Shown here: positions 1 to 8,662 of the stretch, one piece after another | How the letters are laid out: each line of letters opens with the position of its first letter | Numbering within the stretch: position 1 is the stretch's first letter | DNA from: Propioniciclava flava | Lineage (GTDB): Bacteria > Actinomycetota > Actinomycetes > Propionibacteriales > Propionibacteriaceae | Reading direction: 5' to 3' | DNA: 64,000 bases | Assembly (NCBI RefSeq): GCF_004126535.1 | Contig: NZ_PPCV01000001.1 | Location: 62,001 to 126,000, forward strand | Notes under the pieces: generated by a model | What the model was told of the DNA's origin: nothing | Database searches by the model: none | What the model saw: only the letters and a program-made list of their open reading frames with translations | Made by a program: the position numbers and the translations under genes

Positions 1-3000
1 CCTTCCTGGTCGATACTGCGCTCGCCCGGGTGAAGGAAATGGGGTGGACGGTACGCGGCGTGTCCCACCCCATCCTGAGTGTGGTGCGCGACGCCGACGG
101 TGTGCTGATCGATCTTGCACCTGGAGGGCATGAGGAGTCGTGGCTCAGTATCGAGGTGTATCCGCCCCTGGGCCCCTGGGATGACGGCCGCATTCCCGCG
201 CTCCTGGAGTCGGTCTCGGCGGGTCTAGCCGCGTCCAGACTCGTCGAAGATGACGCCGACGCGTTGCGCGCAGCGGCCCTGCGCGTCGCTGCCGTGGCCT
301 ACACCCGGCCCACGCCCCCAGGGGTGGAGGGACGCGGCGAAGAGGTGGGGGAACTCCTCACCTGGCTCACCCAAGGACACTTCACCTTCTTCGGCTACCG
401 CCACTACCGGGTCGAAGGCGATGCGATCGAACCAGACGTGGAAACAGGCTTGGGGTTGCTACGCCACCCCGCCGGAGCAGAGTTCTTTGCCCGCCTGCCA
501 GGGCGCGACGACCGCCAACTCCTGGTGGTGACCCGCGATTCACGACGCTCCCCGCTGCAGCGCTCCGGTTTCCTGGACTACCTGGGTATTCGCGAGTTCT
601 CCGCGTCGGGCATGATCGTGGGGGAGCATCGGTTCCTCGGTGTCCCCAGTCCCGGATCGAGCAGCGAGCCCCTCTCGGGTGTCCCCGTCCTCGGCCCCAA
701 GGTGTCCCGCGTCCGCGAGTTGCTGGGACACGATCCCGCCTCGCACTCGGGGCAAGTGATCGAGCAGACCCTCGCATCCTTCCCGCGGCACCTGCTGTTC
801 GAAGGGGACCCCGAAACCCTGGCCGCCGATATTGCCAAGGCCGCGGCGATCCAGGAACGCGGCGCAGCCGGAATGCTGCTGCGTCCCGGCGCCTACGGGC
901 GCTTTTGGACTGCCGTGATCTACCTGCCCCGCGATGGGTACCGCACTGCGGTGCGTGAACGTGTGGAGAAGGTCTTGCTGGCGGGCCTGGGGGGAACATC
1001 GCTGGAGTTTCAGGTAGCCGTGACCGATGCCCCCATGGCGCGCCTCATGCTCGTCGTCAAGACCGATCCGGAGTCCGTGCGCGCCCCTCTCGACAGCGCC
1101 GCATTGGAGGCCGAGGTCGTTGCCGCGACCCGAGGCTGGGCAGAAGAGTTCAACGAAGCGGCAGCGGACCTGCCCGCCCAAGCTCGCGGGGTCATTTTCG
1201 GTGAGGCCTACCAGTCCGCCCACGAACCGTGGCAAGCCGTCGCCGACCTTCAGTTGGCCAACCAGTTGACGCGCCCCGATGATCTGCGATTCGTCATGTA
1301 TCGCCCCGATGATCCCGGGGATGCCGCCGACCTGCGCTTCAAGATCATCACCGCCCAGCCGATGTCACTGTCCCGCGTCCTGCCACATCTGGACGCCCTC
1401 GGCCTGGACGTGTGGGACGAACGCCCCTTCCTGTGGGATCTCCGCGGCACCCCGGTGTCGGTCTACGACTTCGGGTTCACCCTCCCGGCCGGGCAGCGCC
1501 CTGCGGACTGGACGCTGGCCGATCGCGCCCGGTTCGCGGACGCCTTCGCCGCCTCCTATCAGGGGCGCACCTACGCGGGAAAACTCAACCGACTGGTCAT
1601 GCATGCGGGGCTGACCTGGGAGCAGGTGTCGTGGTTGCGAGGCATCTCCCGCTATCTGCGTCAGGCGGGGATCCCCTTCAGCCAGCCCTACGTCGCTGAC
1701 GCGCTCACGGCCCACCCGCGCATCGCGGCCGCACTGGTCGATGCGCTCGCGGTGCGGTTCGATCCGGCGCGCGGTGGCAGCCTGACGGAGCGGACCGCCG
1801 CCTTCGAGGACGCCTGCGCCGGCATCGAAGCCTCGTTGGACCAGGTGACCAACCTGGACCACGACCGCATCGCGCGCCTGTTCCTGGCTGTCCTCAAAGC
1901 CATGCGCCGGACCAACGCCTTCGTCCCCGGGCAGCAAACGTTTGCCTTCAAGCTCGACCCGACCGCGCTGGACCTCCTCCCGCACCCGCGTCCCGCTCAC
2001 GAGATCTTCGTCGCGAGCCCGCGAGTGGAAGGCGTCCACCTGCGCTTCGGCGATGTGGCCCGCGGCGGACTGCGCTGGTCGGATCGCCCCGAGGACTTCC
2101 GCACCGAGGTCTTGGGCCTGGTGAAGGCGCAGATGGTGAAGAACACGGTCATCGTCCCGGTCGGCGCCAAGGGCGGATTCGTCCCGCAACGGCTACCGGA
2201 CCCGCGTTTGGACCGCGCTGCGTGGCTGGCCGAGGGGCAAGCGTGCTATCGGCTGTTCATCGAAGCCCTGCTCAGCGTGACCGACAACCTGGCTGCTGGC
2301 GTGGTCGTGCCCGCGGATCGTGTCGTCTCCTACGACGGGGACGACACCTATCTGGTCGTCGCCGCCGACAAGGGGACCGCAGCCTTCTCCGACCTGGCCA
2401 ACGAGATCGCGGTACGGCGCGGATTCTGGCTCGGCGACGCATTCGCTTCGGGCGGATCGGTCGGCTACGACCACAAGGCCATGGGCATCACCGCACGCGG
2501 CGCGTGGGAGTCGGTGAAGCGGCACTTCTACGAGGCGGGTCTGGACTGCCAGGAGGAAGACTTCACCTGCGTCGGCATCGGCGACATGGGCGGGGACGTC
2601 TTCGGTAACGGCATGCTGCTGTCGCGTCACACCCGACTGGTGGGGGCCTTCAACCACCAGCACATCTTCGTCGACCCCGACCCGGACGCGGCGGCGTCCT
2701 TCGTCGAACGGGAGCGACTGTTTCGCACCCCCGGGACGACCTGGGCCGACTACGATCCCTCGCTCATCTCGGCGGGCGGCGGAGTGTTCTCCCGGGCGGC
2801 GAAGCGCATCGCGATCAGCACGCAGATGCGCACGGCCTTCGGGCTCGCGTCCGACGTCACCGCCCTGACGCCGACCGCGCTGATCTCCGCCCTCCTCACC
2901 GCACCGGTCGACCTCCTGTGGAACGGCGGCATCGGGACGTATGTGAAGGCGAGCGGTGAGACCCATGCCGACGTCGGGGACAAGGCCAACGATGCGGTGC

Positions 3001-4460
3001 GCGTCAACGGGGCCGAGGTGCGGGCCACGGTGGCGGGCGAGGGCGGCAATCTTGGATGGACGCAGCGGGGACGCATCGAGTACGCCCGCGCAGGGGGACG
3101 GATCAACACAGACTTCATCGACAACTCCGCTGGAGTCGACACGTCCGACCACGAGGTCAACATCAAGGTGTTGCTCCAGCCGGCGGTGAGCGAACGGCGG
3201 CTCAGCGCGGGGGAGCGGGCCACCCTGCTGGCGTCCATGTCCGACGACGTGGCTCGCCTGGTGCTGGCCCACAACATCGACCAAAACCGTGCTTTGTCCG
3301 TTGAGCAAGCCCAGAAGCCTTCCCTGCTGGGCGCCTATGAGACGTGGTTGCAGCACCTGGAACGCGGCGCGGGCCTGGACCGTGACTTGGAGGGGTTGCC
3401 AGGGCGGGAGGAGATGGTACGCCGCATCCACGACCAGGTGGCCTGGACCCGCCCCGAGTTGGCCGCCATCTTGGCCTGGACGAAGATCTATCTGGAACGC
3501 CTGGTGGCGGCCTCTGCACTCCCCGACGATCCGTACCTGGCGGACCGGTTGACCTCCTATTTCCCGGCCCCGGTGCGTGAACGCTTCGCCGCCGACATGG
3601 CCCGGCATCCGTTGCGGCGCGAGATCGTCACGACGGTGACGGTCAACCGGTTTGTGAACTCTCAGGGGGTGACCGCCTTCAGCAGGTTGTCGGAGGAGAC
3701 AGGCGCCGACGTCACCGAGGTCATCAAGGCGCAGTTGGCTGCCCGCACGATCTTCGCGGTTGCGCGCTTCGAGTTGAAGCTCCCCAGCCTTCACCTGCCC
3801 GCGGCCGCCGAAGTGCGCGTGCGGGTGGCGTTACAGCAGATGATCGAGCGAGGCACGCGTTGGCTCCTGCACCATCGCCGCGGCGATCTCGACATTCGTG
3901 CCGAGGCCGAGACCTTCACTGCGGGCGTGGGGGAGGTGCTGCGCACGTTCACCCAGTACGCCACGGCGCGGCAGCGCACCTGGATGGCGCACGACGTCAC
4001 GGCACTGGAGGCGTCCGGGGTCCCCCACGACATTGCGGACGCGTCCGCGCGAGCCCTGTGGGCCCACCAGGCATTGCCGATCGTGGACCTCTCCCGGACC
4101 CTCAAGCGGCCCCTCGACGTGGTGGCCGGGGTCTACTTCGGTCTGGCCGGGGTCCTGGGGCTCGACCTCGTCTTCGAGCGGGTCAACGCACTGGATCGGT
4201 CCACACGCTGGGACACCATGGCCCGGGCGGCGCTGCGCGACGACCTCACTTCGGTGCAGTCCGATCTGGCGAGCGCCGCGCTGCGTGCTGCGCCCGCGTT
4301 GAGCGACCCCGAGCAGATTCTGGCCGCGTGGCAGGAGTCCATTGGCGGCATCGGACGCGAGGCAGCCCTGCTGGAGGAGATCACCGGCGAGGAAGCGACG
4401 CTGGCGCGCATGTCGGTGGCAGTGCGGACGGCTCGGACCCTGTTGGTGGGGCGCACATGA
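1..4460 (+). CDS. gdh: NAD-specific glutamate dehydrogenase, large type (5' truncated by window edge)
   Basis: Oxidatively deaminates glutamate to 2-oxoglutarate with NAD (EC 1.4.1.2), a link between nitrogen and TCA-cycle metabolism. The reading frame is open to the first base of the window (frame FLVDTALARVKEMGW before the GTG at 30), so the true start lies upstream; the roughly 1,485 visible residues fit a family of about 1,600. The catalytic core is around bases 2030-3150: the segment GDVARGGLRWSDRPEDFRTE, then GAKGGFVPQ, then a Rossmann-type half including GIGDMGGDVFGNGM and LLWNGGIGTYVK. The long N-terminal region matches the ACT-like regulatory part of this family. The stop overlaps the start of the PHP gene as ATGA. 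Family assignment is firm. Confidence 0.95.
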   Translation, partial: FLVDTALARVKEMGWTVRGVSHPILSVVRDADGVLIDLAPGGHEESWLSIEVYPPLGPWDDGRIPALLESVSAGLAASRLVEDDADALRAAALRVAAVAYTRPTPPGVEGRGEEVGELLTWLTQGHFTFFGYRHYRVEGDAIEPDVETGLGLLRHPAGAEFFARLPGRDDRQLLVVTRDSRRSPLQRSGFLDYLGIREFSASGMIVGEHRFLGVPSPGSSSEPLSGVPVLGPKVSRVRELLGHDPASHSGQVIEQTLASFPRHLLFEGDPETLAADIAKAAAIQERGAAGMLLRPGAYGRFWTAVIYLPRDGYRTAVRERVEKVLLAGLGGTSLEFQVAVTDAPMARLMLVVKTDPESVRAPLDSAALEAEVVAATRGWAEEFNEAAADLPAQARGVIFGEAYQSAHEPWQAVADLQLANQLTRPDDLRFVMYRPDDPGDAADLRFKIITAQPMSLSRVLPHLDALGLDVWDERPFLWDLRGTPVSVYDFGFTLPAGQRPADWTLADRARFADAFAASYQGRTYAGKLNRLVMHAGLTWEQVSWLRGISRYLRQAGIPFSQPYVADALTAHPRIAAALVDALAVRFDPARGGSLTERTAAFEDACAGIEASLDQVTNLDHDRIARLFLAVLKAMRRTNAFVPGQQTFAFKLDPTALDLLPHPRPAHEIFVASPRVEGVHLRFGDVARGGLRWSDRPEDFRTEVLGLVKAQMVKNTVIVPVGAKGGFVPQRLPDPRLDRAAWLAEGQACYRLFIEALLSVTDNLAAGVVVPADRVVSYDGDDTYLVVAADKGTAAFSDLANEIAVRRGFWLGDAFASGGSVGYDHKAMGITARGAWESVKRHFYEAGLDCQEEDFTCVGIGDMGGDVFGNGMLLSRHTRLVGAFNHQHIFVDPDPDAAASFVERERLFRTPGTTWADYDPSLISAGGGVFSRAAKRIAISTQMRTAFGLASDVTALTPTALISALLTAPVDLLWNGGIGTYVKASGETHADVGDKANDAVRVNGAEVRATVAGEGGNLGWTQRGRIEYARAGGRINTDFIDNSAGVDTSDHEVNIKVLLQPAVSERRLSAGERATLLASMSDDVARLVLAHNIDQNRALSVEQAQKPSLLGAYETWLQHLERGAGLDRDLEGLPGREEMVRRIHDQVAWTRPELAAILAWTKIYLERLVAASALPDDPYLADRLTSYFPAPVRERFAADMARHPLRREIVTTVTVNRFVNSQGVTAFSRLSEETGADVTEVIKAQLAARTIFAVARFELKLPSLHLPAAAEVRVRVALQQMIERGTRWLLHHRRGDLDIRAEAETFTAGVGEVLRTFTQYATARQRTWMAHDVTALEASGVPHDIADASARALWAHQALPIVDLSRTLKRPLDVVAGVYFGLAGVLGLDLVFERVNALDRSTRWDTMARAALRDDLTSVQSDLASAALRAAPALSDPEQILAAWQESIGGIGREAALLEEITGEEATLARMSVAVRTARTLLVGRT

Positions 4461-5311
4461 GGCAGACTTCTCTCATGCGGATCGACCTGCACACGCACAG
4501 TTGTGTCTCCGACGGCACCGACACGCCCGCCGTGCTCGTGGCTCACGCTGCGGCGGCCGGGCTGGACGCGATGGCCTTGACCGATCACGACACCTTCGAC
4601 GGGCTACCGGACGCCTTCGCTGCCGCCGCCACCGAGGGCATCGAGGTGCTGGGCGGGTTGGAATTCTCGACCCAATGGGAGGGCCATTCGGTCCACCTGC
4701 TGGGGTACGGGCCGCGCGTCGAGGACACCGCGCTCACTGCGGAACTCGCCCGCGTACGCGAGGGCCGCGACGCCCGCGTCCCGGCGATGGTCGCCAAACT
4801 CACGGCCTTGGGCTATCCGCTGACGTTGGCCGACATCGCCGCGCAGGCCCATGGTTCCTCCATCGGGCGGCCCCACATCGCCGACGCGATGGTGGCGCAC
4901 GGGTATGTGCAGCACCGCGATGAGGCCTTCGAACGGTTCCTCTTCGATGGCGGCCCTGGCTTCGTTGACCGGTACGCCACCCCGTTGCTGGAGGCGCTGG
5001 CCTTGGTGAAGGGGGCGGGAGGAGTGAGCGTTATCGCCCACCCGTGGAGTCGGGGATCGCGGGCGGTCCTTCCCGAAGGGGTGATCGCCGACCTCGCCGC
5101 CGCTGGCCTCGATGGCCTAGAGGTGAATCATCCCGACCACGATGAGGCGACGCGTGCACAGTTGCGTGATCTGGCGCACCGCCACGATCTGCTCGTCACG
5201 GGTGGCAGCGACCATCACGGGACGGGAAAGACGCGCAATCCCCTGGGCGCCGGGCTCACCGAGCCGAGCGTCTACGCCGAACTCAAGCGGCGCATCGCCT
5301 CCTTGGCGTAG
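4457..5311 (+). CDS. PHP-domain phosphoesterase (TrpH/YciV-like)
   Basis: A metal-dependent phosphoesterase of the polymerase-and-histidinol-phosphatase superfamily. Proteins of this subgroup (E. coli YciV/RNase AM, nucleoside 3',5'-bisphosphate phosphatases) act on RNA 5' ends or small nucleotides; the substrate here is inferred only. All metal-ligand motifs are present in order: DLHTHS at the N-terminus, LTDHDTFDG, GLEFS, GRPHIADAM, VIAHPWSRG and GSDHHG near the C-terminus. The first ATG overlaps the gdh stop (ATGA) and gives 284 residues; a second ATG at 4475 would remove six residues and begin directly before DLHTHS. Coupling with gdh is likely translational, without an obvious functional link. 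Confidence 0.88.
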   Translation: MRQTSLMRIDLHTHSCVSDGTDTPAVLVAHAAAAGLDAMALTDHDTFDGLPDAFAAAATEGIEVLGGLEFSTQWEGHSVHLLGYGPRVEDTALTAELARVREGRDARVPAMVAKLTALGYPLTLADIAAQAHGSSIGRPHIADAMVAHGYVQHRDEAFERFLFDGGPGFVDRYATPLLEALALVKGAGGVSVIAHPWSRGSRAVLPEGVIADLAAAGLDGLEVNHPDHDEATRAQLRDLAHRHDLLVTGGSDHHGTGKTRNPLGAGLTEPSVYAELKRRIASLA

Positions 5312-5333
5312 TGCCCGCCGGATCAGACGAGGC

Positions 5334-5879
5334 TTACTTCTCGCAGGCGATCCCATCCCCGTCGCGGTCCAGATGCTTGGCGTAGCCGGGTTGCCCTTTG
5401 TACAGGGGGGCCATGCCCGCGGCACGGACCGCAGCGCAATTCTTGTAGGAGGCGGCGGCTACGGCGACCTTGGTGGGCGCGGGATTCGCCGCTGCGGCCT
5501 TGGTCGCGGGGGCTGCCTTGGCCGCGACCACCGTGGTGCCACTGGCCACCCGCGTGCTACTCGTGGCACGCGTGCTGGTGGCCGGGGCCGGGACCGGGGC
5601 GAACCGCACGATCGTGGGCTGGCTGGTGGCGGTGGCGGGGGCTTGCGGTGCGGGCGGCTGGGTGGAAGCCGGGACCACGCTCGGCGTCAGGGTCGGGGTC
5701 GGCGTCGGGGTTGCGGTGGCGGTCGGGCTTGGGGTCGTGGTCGTCGCCGCGACCTGAGTGCTCGGCACTGCAGGGGTGGTGGCCGGGGCAGGGGTCAAGA
5801 CGCCACCGACGATCATCACCGCAACGGAAGCGACCTGAATCACGACGGACTGTAGTGGGGCGCAGCCCGCCCGAGCCAT
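5334..5879 (-). CDS. Secreted Excalibur calcium-binding domain protein
   Basis: An exported protein of 181 residues. It has a hydrophobic N-terminal segment (VASVAVMIVGGVL) that looks like a signal peptide, a long Thr/Pro/Ala-rich low-complexity spacer with TPTPTPTLTP, and a C-terminal Excalibur domain of about 35 residues: YKNCAAVRAAGMAPLYKGQ followed by DRDGDGIACEK. The DxDxDG loop resembles the calcium-binding loop of EF-hands, and two Cys flank the domain as usual for the family. The function of such proteins is mostly unknown; some are attached to surface nucleases. The start is uncertain. A GTG at 5843 (169 residues) lies 5 nt after TACAGT, the same hexamer used before recC, and could be a leaderless start. 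Confidence 0.8.
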   Translation of the reverse strand: MARAGCAPLQSVVIQVASVAVMIVGGVLTPAPATTPAVPSTQVAATTTTPSPTATATPTPTPTLTPSVVPASTQPPAPQAPATATSQPTIVRFAPVPAPATSTRATSSTRVASGTTVVAAKAAPATKAAAANPAPTKVAVAAASYKNCAAVRAAGMAPLYKGQPGYAKHLDRDGDGIACEK

Positions 5880-5907
5880 TCCGCGTGCCCGCCGCCTGCC
5901 CGCGGGT

Positions 5908-5913
5908 TAGGAT
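5908..5913 (+). promoter_or_regulatory. Predicted -10 box (TAGGAT) for a leaderless trpS leader transcript
   Basis: TAGGAT ends 7 nt before the ATG of the leader peptide. That spacing places transcription start at or next to the ATG. No convincing -35 hexamer is visible, as is common for actinobacterial promoters. Inference from sequence only. Confidence 0.55.
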
Positions 5914-5920
5914 GGAGGGC

Positions 5921-5950
5921 ATGAAGCAAACCGGGTGGTGGCGGTCGTAA
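5921..5950 (+). CDS. trpS leader peptide MKQTGWWRS
   Basis: A nine-codon ORF with two adjacent TGG Trp codons (5936-5941) and a TAA stop, 85 nt upstream of trpS. Consecutive Trp codons are very rare by chance. The position before a tryptophanyl-tRNA synthetase gene and ahead of two overlapping hairpins is the hallmark of a ribosome-mediated attenuator. A GGAGGG lies only 1 nt before the ATG, too close for normal Shine-Dalgarno use, which favours leaderless initiation. An in-frame ATG at 5912 would add MEG but overlaps the presumed -10 box. The peptide itself probably has no function beyond sensing charged tRNA-Trp. Confidence 0.7.
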   Translation: MKQTGWWRS

Positions 5951-6000
5951 CGACGGCCCCGGCAACAACCCTGGTAACGGCCGTCCTGCGGGCGGCCGTT
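5951..6000 (+). promoter_or_regulatory. Predicted Trp attenuator: alternative antiterminator and terminator hairpins
   Basis: The terminator-like hairpin has arms 5976-5986 (AACGGCCGTCC) and 5990-6000 (GGGCGGCCGTT) with a TGC loop: 11 bp including one G-U. The competing antiterminator pairs GACGGCC at 5952-5958 with GGCCGTC at 5979-5985, consuming the 5' arm of the terminator. A ribosome stalled at the first Trp codon would leave most of 5952-5958 free, so the antiterminator can form; a ribosome that reaches the TAA would cover it and allow termination. There is no long U tract after the stem, which is often true for high-G+C terminators. Folding was done by eye. Confidence 0.65.
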
Positions 6001-6035
6001 TCGCACGTTCGCGGGCCTTCACGACGAGGAGAACC

Positions 6036-7163
6036 ATGACCGACGACAGCCTGTCGACGCCTACCGACGAGGTGGGCGACGCGCTTGCCACCTCAACCTC
6101 GGAGGCGAGCCTGGCGCGCACGGAGCAACGCAGCCACGAGATCGAGGCGCAGATCGCCGCCGACCCCTCGAAGTTCCGCGTGATGACGGGGGACCGCCCC
6201 ACCGGCAGCCTCCACGTGGGGCACTATTTCGGTTCGCTCATGAACCGGGTGCGGCTCCAAAACGCCGGGGTCGACACCTTCGTGCTGATCGCCGACTACC
6301 AGGTCATCACCGACCGCGACGGCACAGGCCCCATCGCCGAGCGCGTGAGGGGATTGGTGACCGACTACCTGGCGGTGGGCATCGACCCCGGCAAGTCGAC
6401 CATCTACACGCACTCCGCAGTTCCTGCCCTCAATCAGCTGATGCTGCCGTTCTTGTCCTTGGTGAGCGATTCGGAGCTGTACCGCAACCCGACCGTCAAG
6501 GCCGAACACGAGGCCACCGGCGGCCGTCCCATGTCGGGGCTGCTGCTCACCTATCCCGTGCACCAGGCCGCCGACATCTTGTTCTGCAAGGCGAACCTCG
6601 TCCCTGTTGGCAAGGACCAACTCCCGCACCTGGAACAGACGCGTGTGATCGCCCGGCGTTTCGATGAACGCTATGGCCGAGCCAACCCGGATGCGCCCGT
6701 CTTCCCGCAGGCCGAGGCGCTCCTCAGCTCCGGATCGCTCATCCTGGGCCTGGACGGTGCCAAGATGAGCAAGTCGCGCGGCAACACCATCGAACTGCGG
6801 ATGACCGCCGATGAGACCGCGAAGTTGCTCAAGCGCGCCGTGACCGACTCCGATCGTCACATCACCTTCGACCCGGTCAACCGTCCCGAGGTGAGCAACT
6901 TGCTGACCTTGGCCGGGCTGGCCACGGGACGCGATCCGCGGGCGATCGCCGAAGAGATCGGCGACGGCGGTGGTGGCGGCCTCAAGCGCTACCTCACTGA
7001 GGTGCTCAACGAGATGCTCGCGCCGATCCGAGCCCGCCGTGCAGAGTTGGCCGCTGATCCCGGCTACCTCGCTGATGTCCTGGCGGCCGGCAACGCCAAG
7101 GCCAACGCCGTCGCTGATGCGACACTGCGGGAAGTCCGCGATGCCATGGGGATGGCGTACTGA
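6036..7163 (+). CDS. trpS: Tryptophanyl-tRNA synthetase
   Basis: Charges tRNA-Trp with tryptophan in the cytosol (EC 6.1.1.2; class Ic). The class I signatures are visible: TGSLHVGHYFGSL with the HIGH-like HVGH at residues 60-63, and KMSKS at 243-247. At 375 residues it has about 45 more N-terminal residues than typical bacterial TrpS. The ATG is preceded by GAGGAG at good spacing. A Trp-Trp leader ORF and overlapping hairpins precede it, so expression is probably controlled by tRNA-Trp charging. The stop overlaps the next gene as TGATG, so it heads a three-gene unit. Confidence 0.95.
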   Translation: MTDDSLSTPTDEVGDALATSTSEASLARTEQRSHEIEAQIAADPSKFRVMTGDRPTGSLHVGHYFGSLMNRVRLQNAGVDTFVLIADYQVITDRDGTGPIAERVRGLVTDYLAVGIDPGKSTIYTHSAVPALNQLMLPFLSLVSDSELYRNPTVKAEHEATGGRPMSGLLLTYPVHQAADILFCKANLVPVGKDQLPHLEQTRVIARRFDERYGRANPDAPVFPQAEALLSSGSLILGLDGAKMSKSRGNTIELRMTADETAKLLKRAVTDSDRHITFDPVNRPEVSNLLTLAGLATGRDPRAIAEEIGDGGGGGLKRYLTEVLNEMLAPIRARRAELAADPGYLADVLAAGNAKANAVADATLREVRDAMGMAY

Positions 7164-8044
7164 TGTCCGGCTCAGGAACGGTCGGCTGGGTGATCTCCCG
7201 GCGCACCGGGTGGCGCGCCGTCTGGGGCGCGCTCGGGATTCTCGTGTTCGGTGCGGCTTTCGTGGCTGCCCTGGTCGCCTTCATCGCCGCCCCCCACGTC
7301 GATTCAGGCATGCTGGTCATCATCACCTTGCCGTTCTTCGCGGCTGCGCTCGTGATGGCGGCTGAGGCGCTCATGCAGGGCATGGTGCATGTGGATCAGC
7401 AGGGATACACGATGCCCTTGCGCCCACGCCACGCCTGGAAGGATGTGCTCGGCGTCGGATTCGGCGAGGTCGACGGGCGGCGCCTCCCTGTCGTGGCGCT
7501 CGCCACCCCAGGCGACTTTCCGGTAGCCCAAGACACGTTCCCTGGGTTCGCCGATGACGATGGCGATGCCCTCGTGGAGGCGATGGTGCGCTGGACGGGT
7601 GACTCGCAAGGGTTTGCGGGGCTGCGCCCCAGCGAAGGCTGGTGGGCCGCAGCCGAAGCCGAAGCCGACCGGGTTACTGGTGTGGTGGAGGCGGCGTCGG
7701 GTCGTACGCCGGTGTCCCGGGAACGGGTGGCCTACGGCTATCCGGGAATGGTGAGCGCCATCCGACTCGACTATGGAACCAACGCGGCGGGAGACCTCGT
7801 GGAGGTGCTGTGCCGACGCACCAGCGATCTGGCCGTGACGCGGGAAGGACGGCGCTGGTTGCGCCAAAATCGCAAGCGCTCCGCTGACCCCGCAGGGCAG
7901 GTCGCCTGGTTGCTGGGCGACTATGAGGTGGCCCATGTCCCCAACACGGGGGCGGGCTTCGACCGATTGACCCTTCAGGTGCCCGGGCAACGCCCCCTGC
8001 GGTTTAACGCTGAGGAACCGGATCGATTCGCGGTGGCCGCATGA
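7163..8044 (+). CDS. Conserved-type hypothetical protein with two N-terminal membrane segments
   Basis: I do not recognise this family. The 293-residue protein has two hydrophobic stretches near residues 18-42 and 48-70 (WGALGILVFGAAFVAALVAF and MLVIITLPFFAAALVMAAEA), then a soluble C-terminal part of about 220 residues. The segment VHVDQQGYTMPLRPRHAWKDVLGVGF resembles the start of bacterial PH-like domains, but this is weak. Its ATG overlaps the trpS stop (TGATG), and its own stop overlaps the next ATG (ATGA), so the three genes are translated as one unit. Confidence 0.7.
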   Translation: MSGSGTVGWVISRRTGWRAVWGALGILVFGAAFVAALVAFIAAPHVDSGMLVIITLPFFAAALVMAAEALMQGMVHVDQQGYTMPLRPRHAWKDVLGVGFGEVDGRRLPVVALATPGDFPVAQDTFPGFADDDGDALVEAMVRWTGDSQGFAGLRPSEGWWAAAEAEADRVTGVVEAASGRTPVSRERVAYGYPGMVSAIRLDYGTNAAGDLVEVLCRRTSDLAVTREGRRWLRQNRKRSADPAGQVAWLLGDYEVAHVPNTGAGFDRLTLQVPGQRPLRFNAEEPDRFAVAA

Positions 8045-8580
8045 GTGCTGCCGAGGTTCGCGAATTGCCCCCCACCGAGGGAGGCGAACTGGACACCCTC
8101 CTGGGATTCCTGGAGTTCCAGCGCGGCACCATCGCCCTGAAGACGCAAGGCCTGGACGACGCTCAGTTGCGCACCCCCTTGCCGCCCTCCACCATGACGC
8201 TGGGTGGACTGCTGAAGCACCTGGCCTTCGTGGAAGACTTCTGGATCGGGATGACCGTGACCGGCCGAGAGCCTGCGGAACCGTTCGCGTCGGCCCCGTG
8301 GGGCGATGACCCCAACTGGGATTGGAGTTCATCGGCCTGGGACACCGCCGCCGAGGTGCGTGGCGGATGGGAGGCGGCGGTAGAGCGCTCCCGCACGGAG
8401 CTTGCCGACGTGATCCTCGACCTCGGGGATGCGGCGTTGGGGACGCGGATCCCGCGCTGGGAGTCCGACGAAGCGGTGTCTCTGCGCTGGGTGCTGCTGC
8501 ACCTGATCGAGGAGTACGCCCGGCATGCCGGACATGCCGATCTGCTGGCTGAGAACGTGGACGGACGCCTCGGGGTCTGA
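8041..8580 (+). CDS. DinB/DUF664 family protein
   Basis: A 179-residue four-helix-bundle protein of the DinB-like superfamily. The features are the N-terminal helix TLLGFLEFQRGTIALKT, the mid segment LGGLLKHLAFVEDFW with a predicted metal-binding His, and the C-terminal helix LLHLIEEYARHAGHADLL with HxxH-type His. Actinobacterial DUF664/DinB proteins include mycothiol-dependent transferases and maleylpyruvate isomerase relatives; the substrate here is unknown. It is the last gene of the trpS unit, joined by ATGA overlap, and is followed by a strong bidirectional terminator. Confidence 0.8.
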   Translation: MSAAEVRELPPTEGGELDTLLGFLEFQRGTIALKTQGLDDAQLRTPLPPSTMTLGGLLKHLAFVEDFWIGMTVTGREPAEPFASAPWGDDPNWDWSSSAWDTAAEVRGGWEAAVERSRTELADVILDLGDAALGTRIPRWESDEAVSLRWVLLHLIEEYARHAGHADLLAENVDGRLGV

Positions 8581-8606
8581 CGCTCCCGCGTCGTGGGGTG
8601 AACGCA

Positions 8607-8642
8607 GCGAACCCCTGGCTTGCAGAAAAGCCAGGGGTTCGT
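8607..8642. terminator. Bidirectional terminator between DinB gene and DEAD-box helicase gene
   Basis: A perfect 13-bp stem (8609-8621 with 8628-8640, GAACCCCTGGCTT arm) and 6-nt loop GCAGAA, extended by one C-G and one G-U pair. It sits between two convergent genes and can serve both. Confidence 0.85.
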
Positions 8643-8662
8643 CGTTGCAGGGGCCCGTCAGT

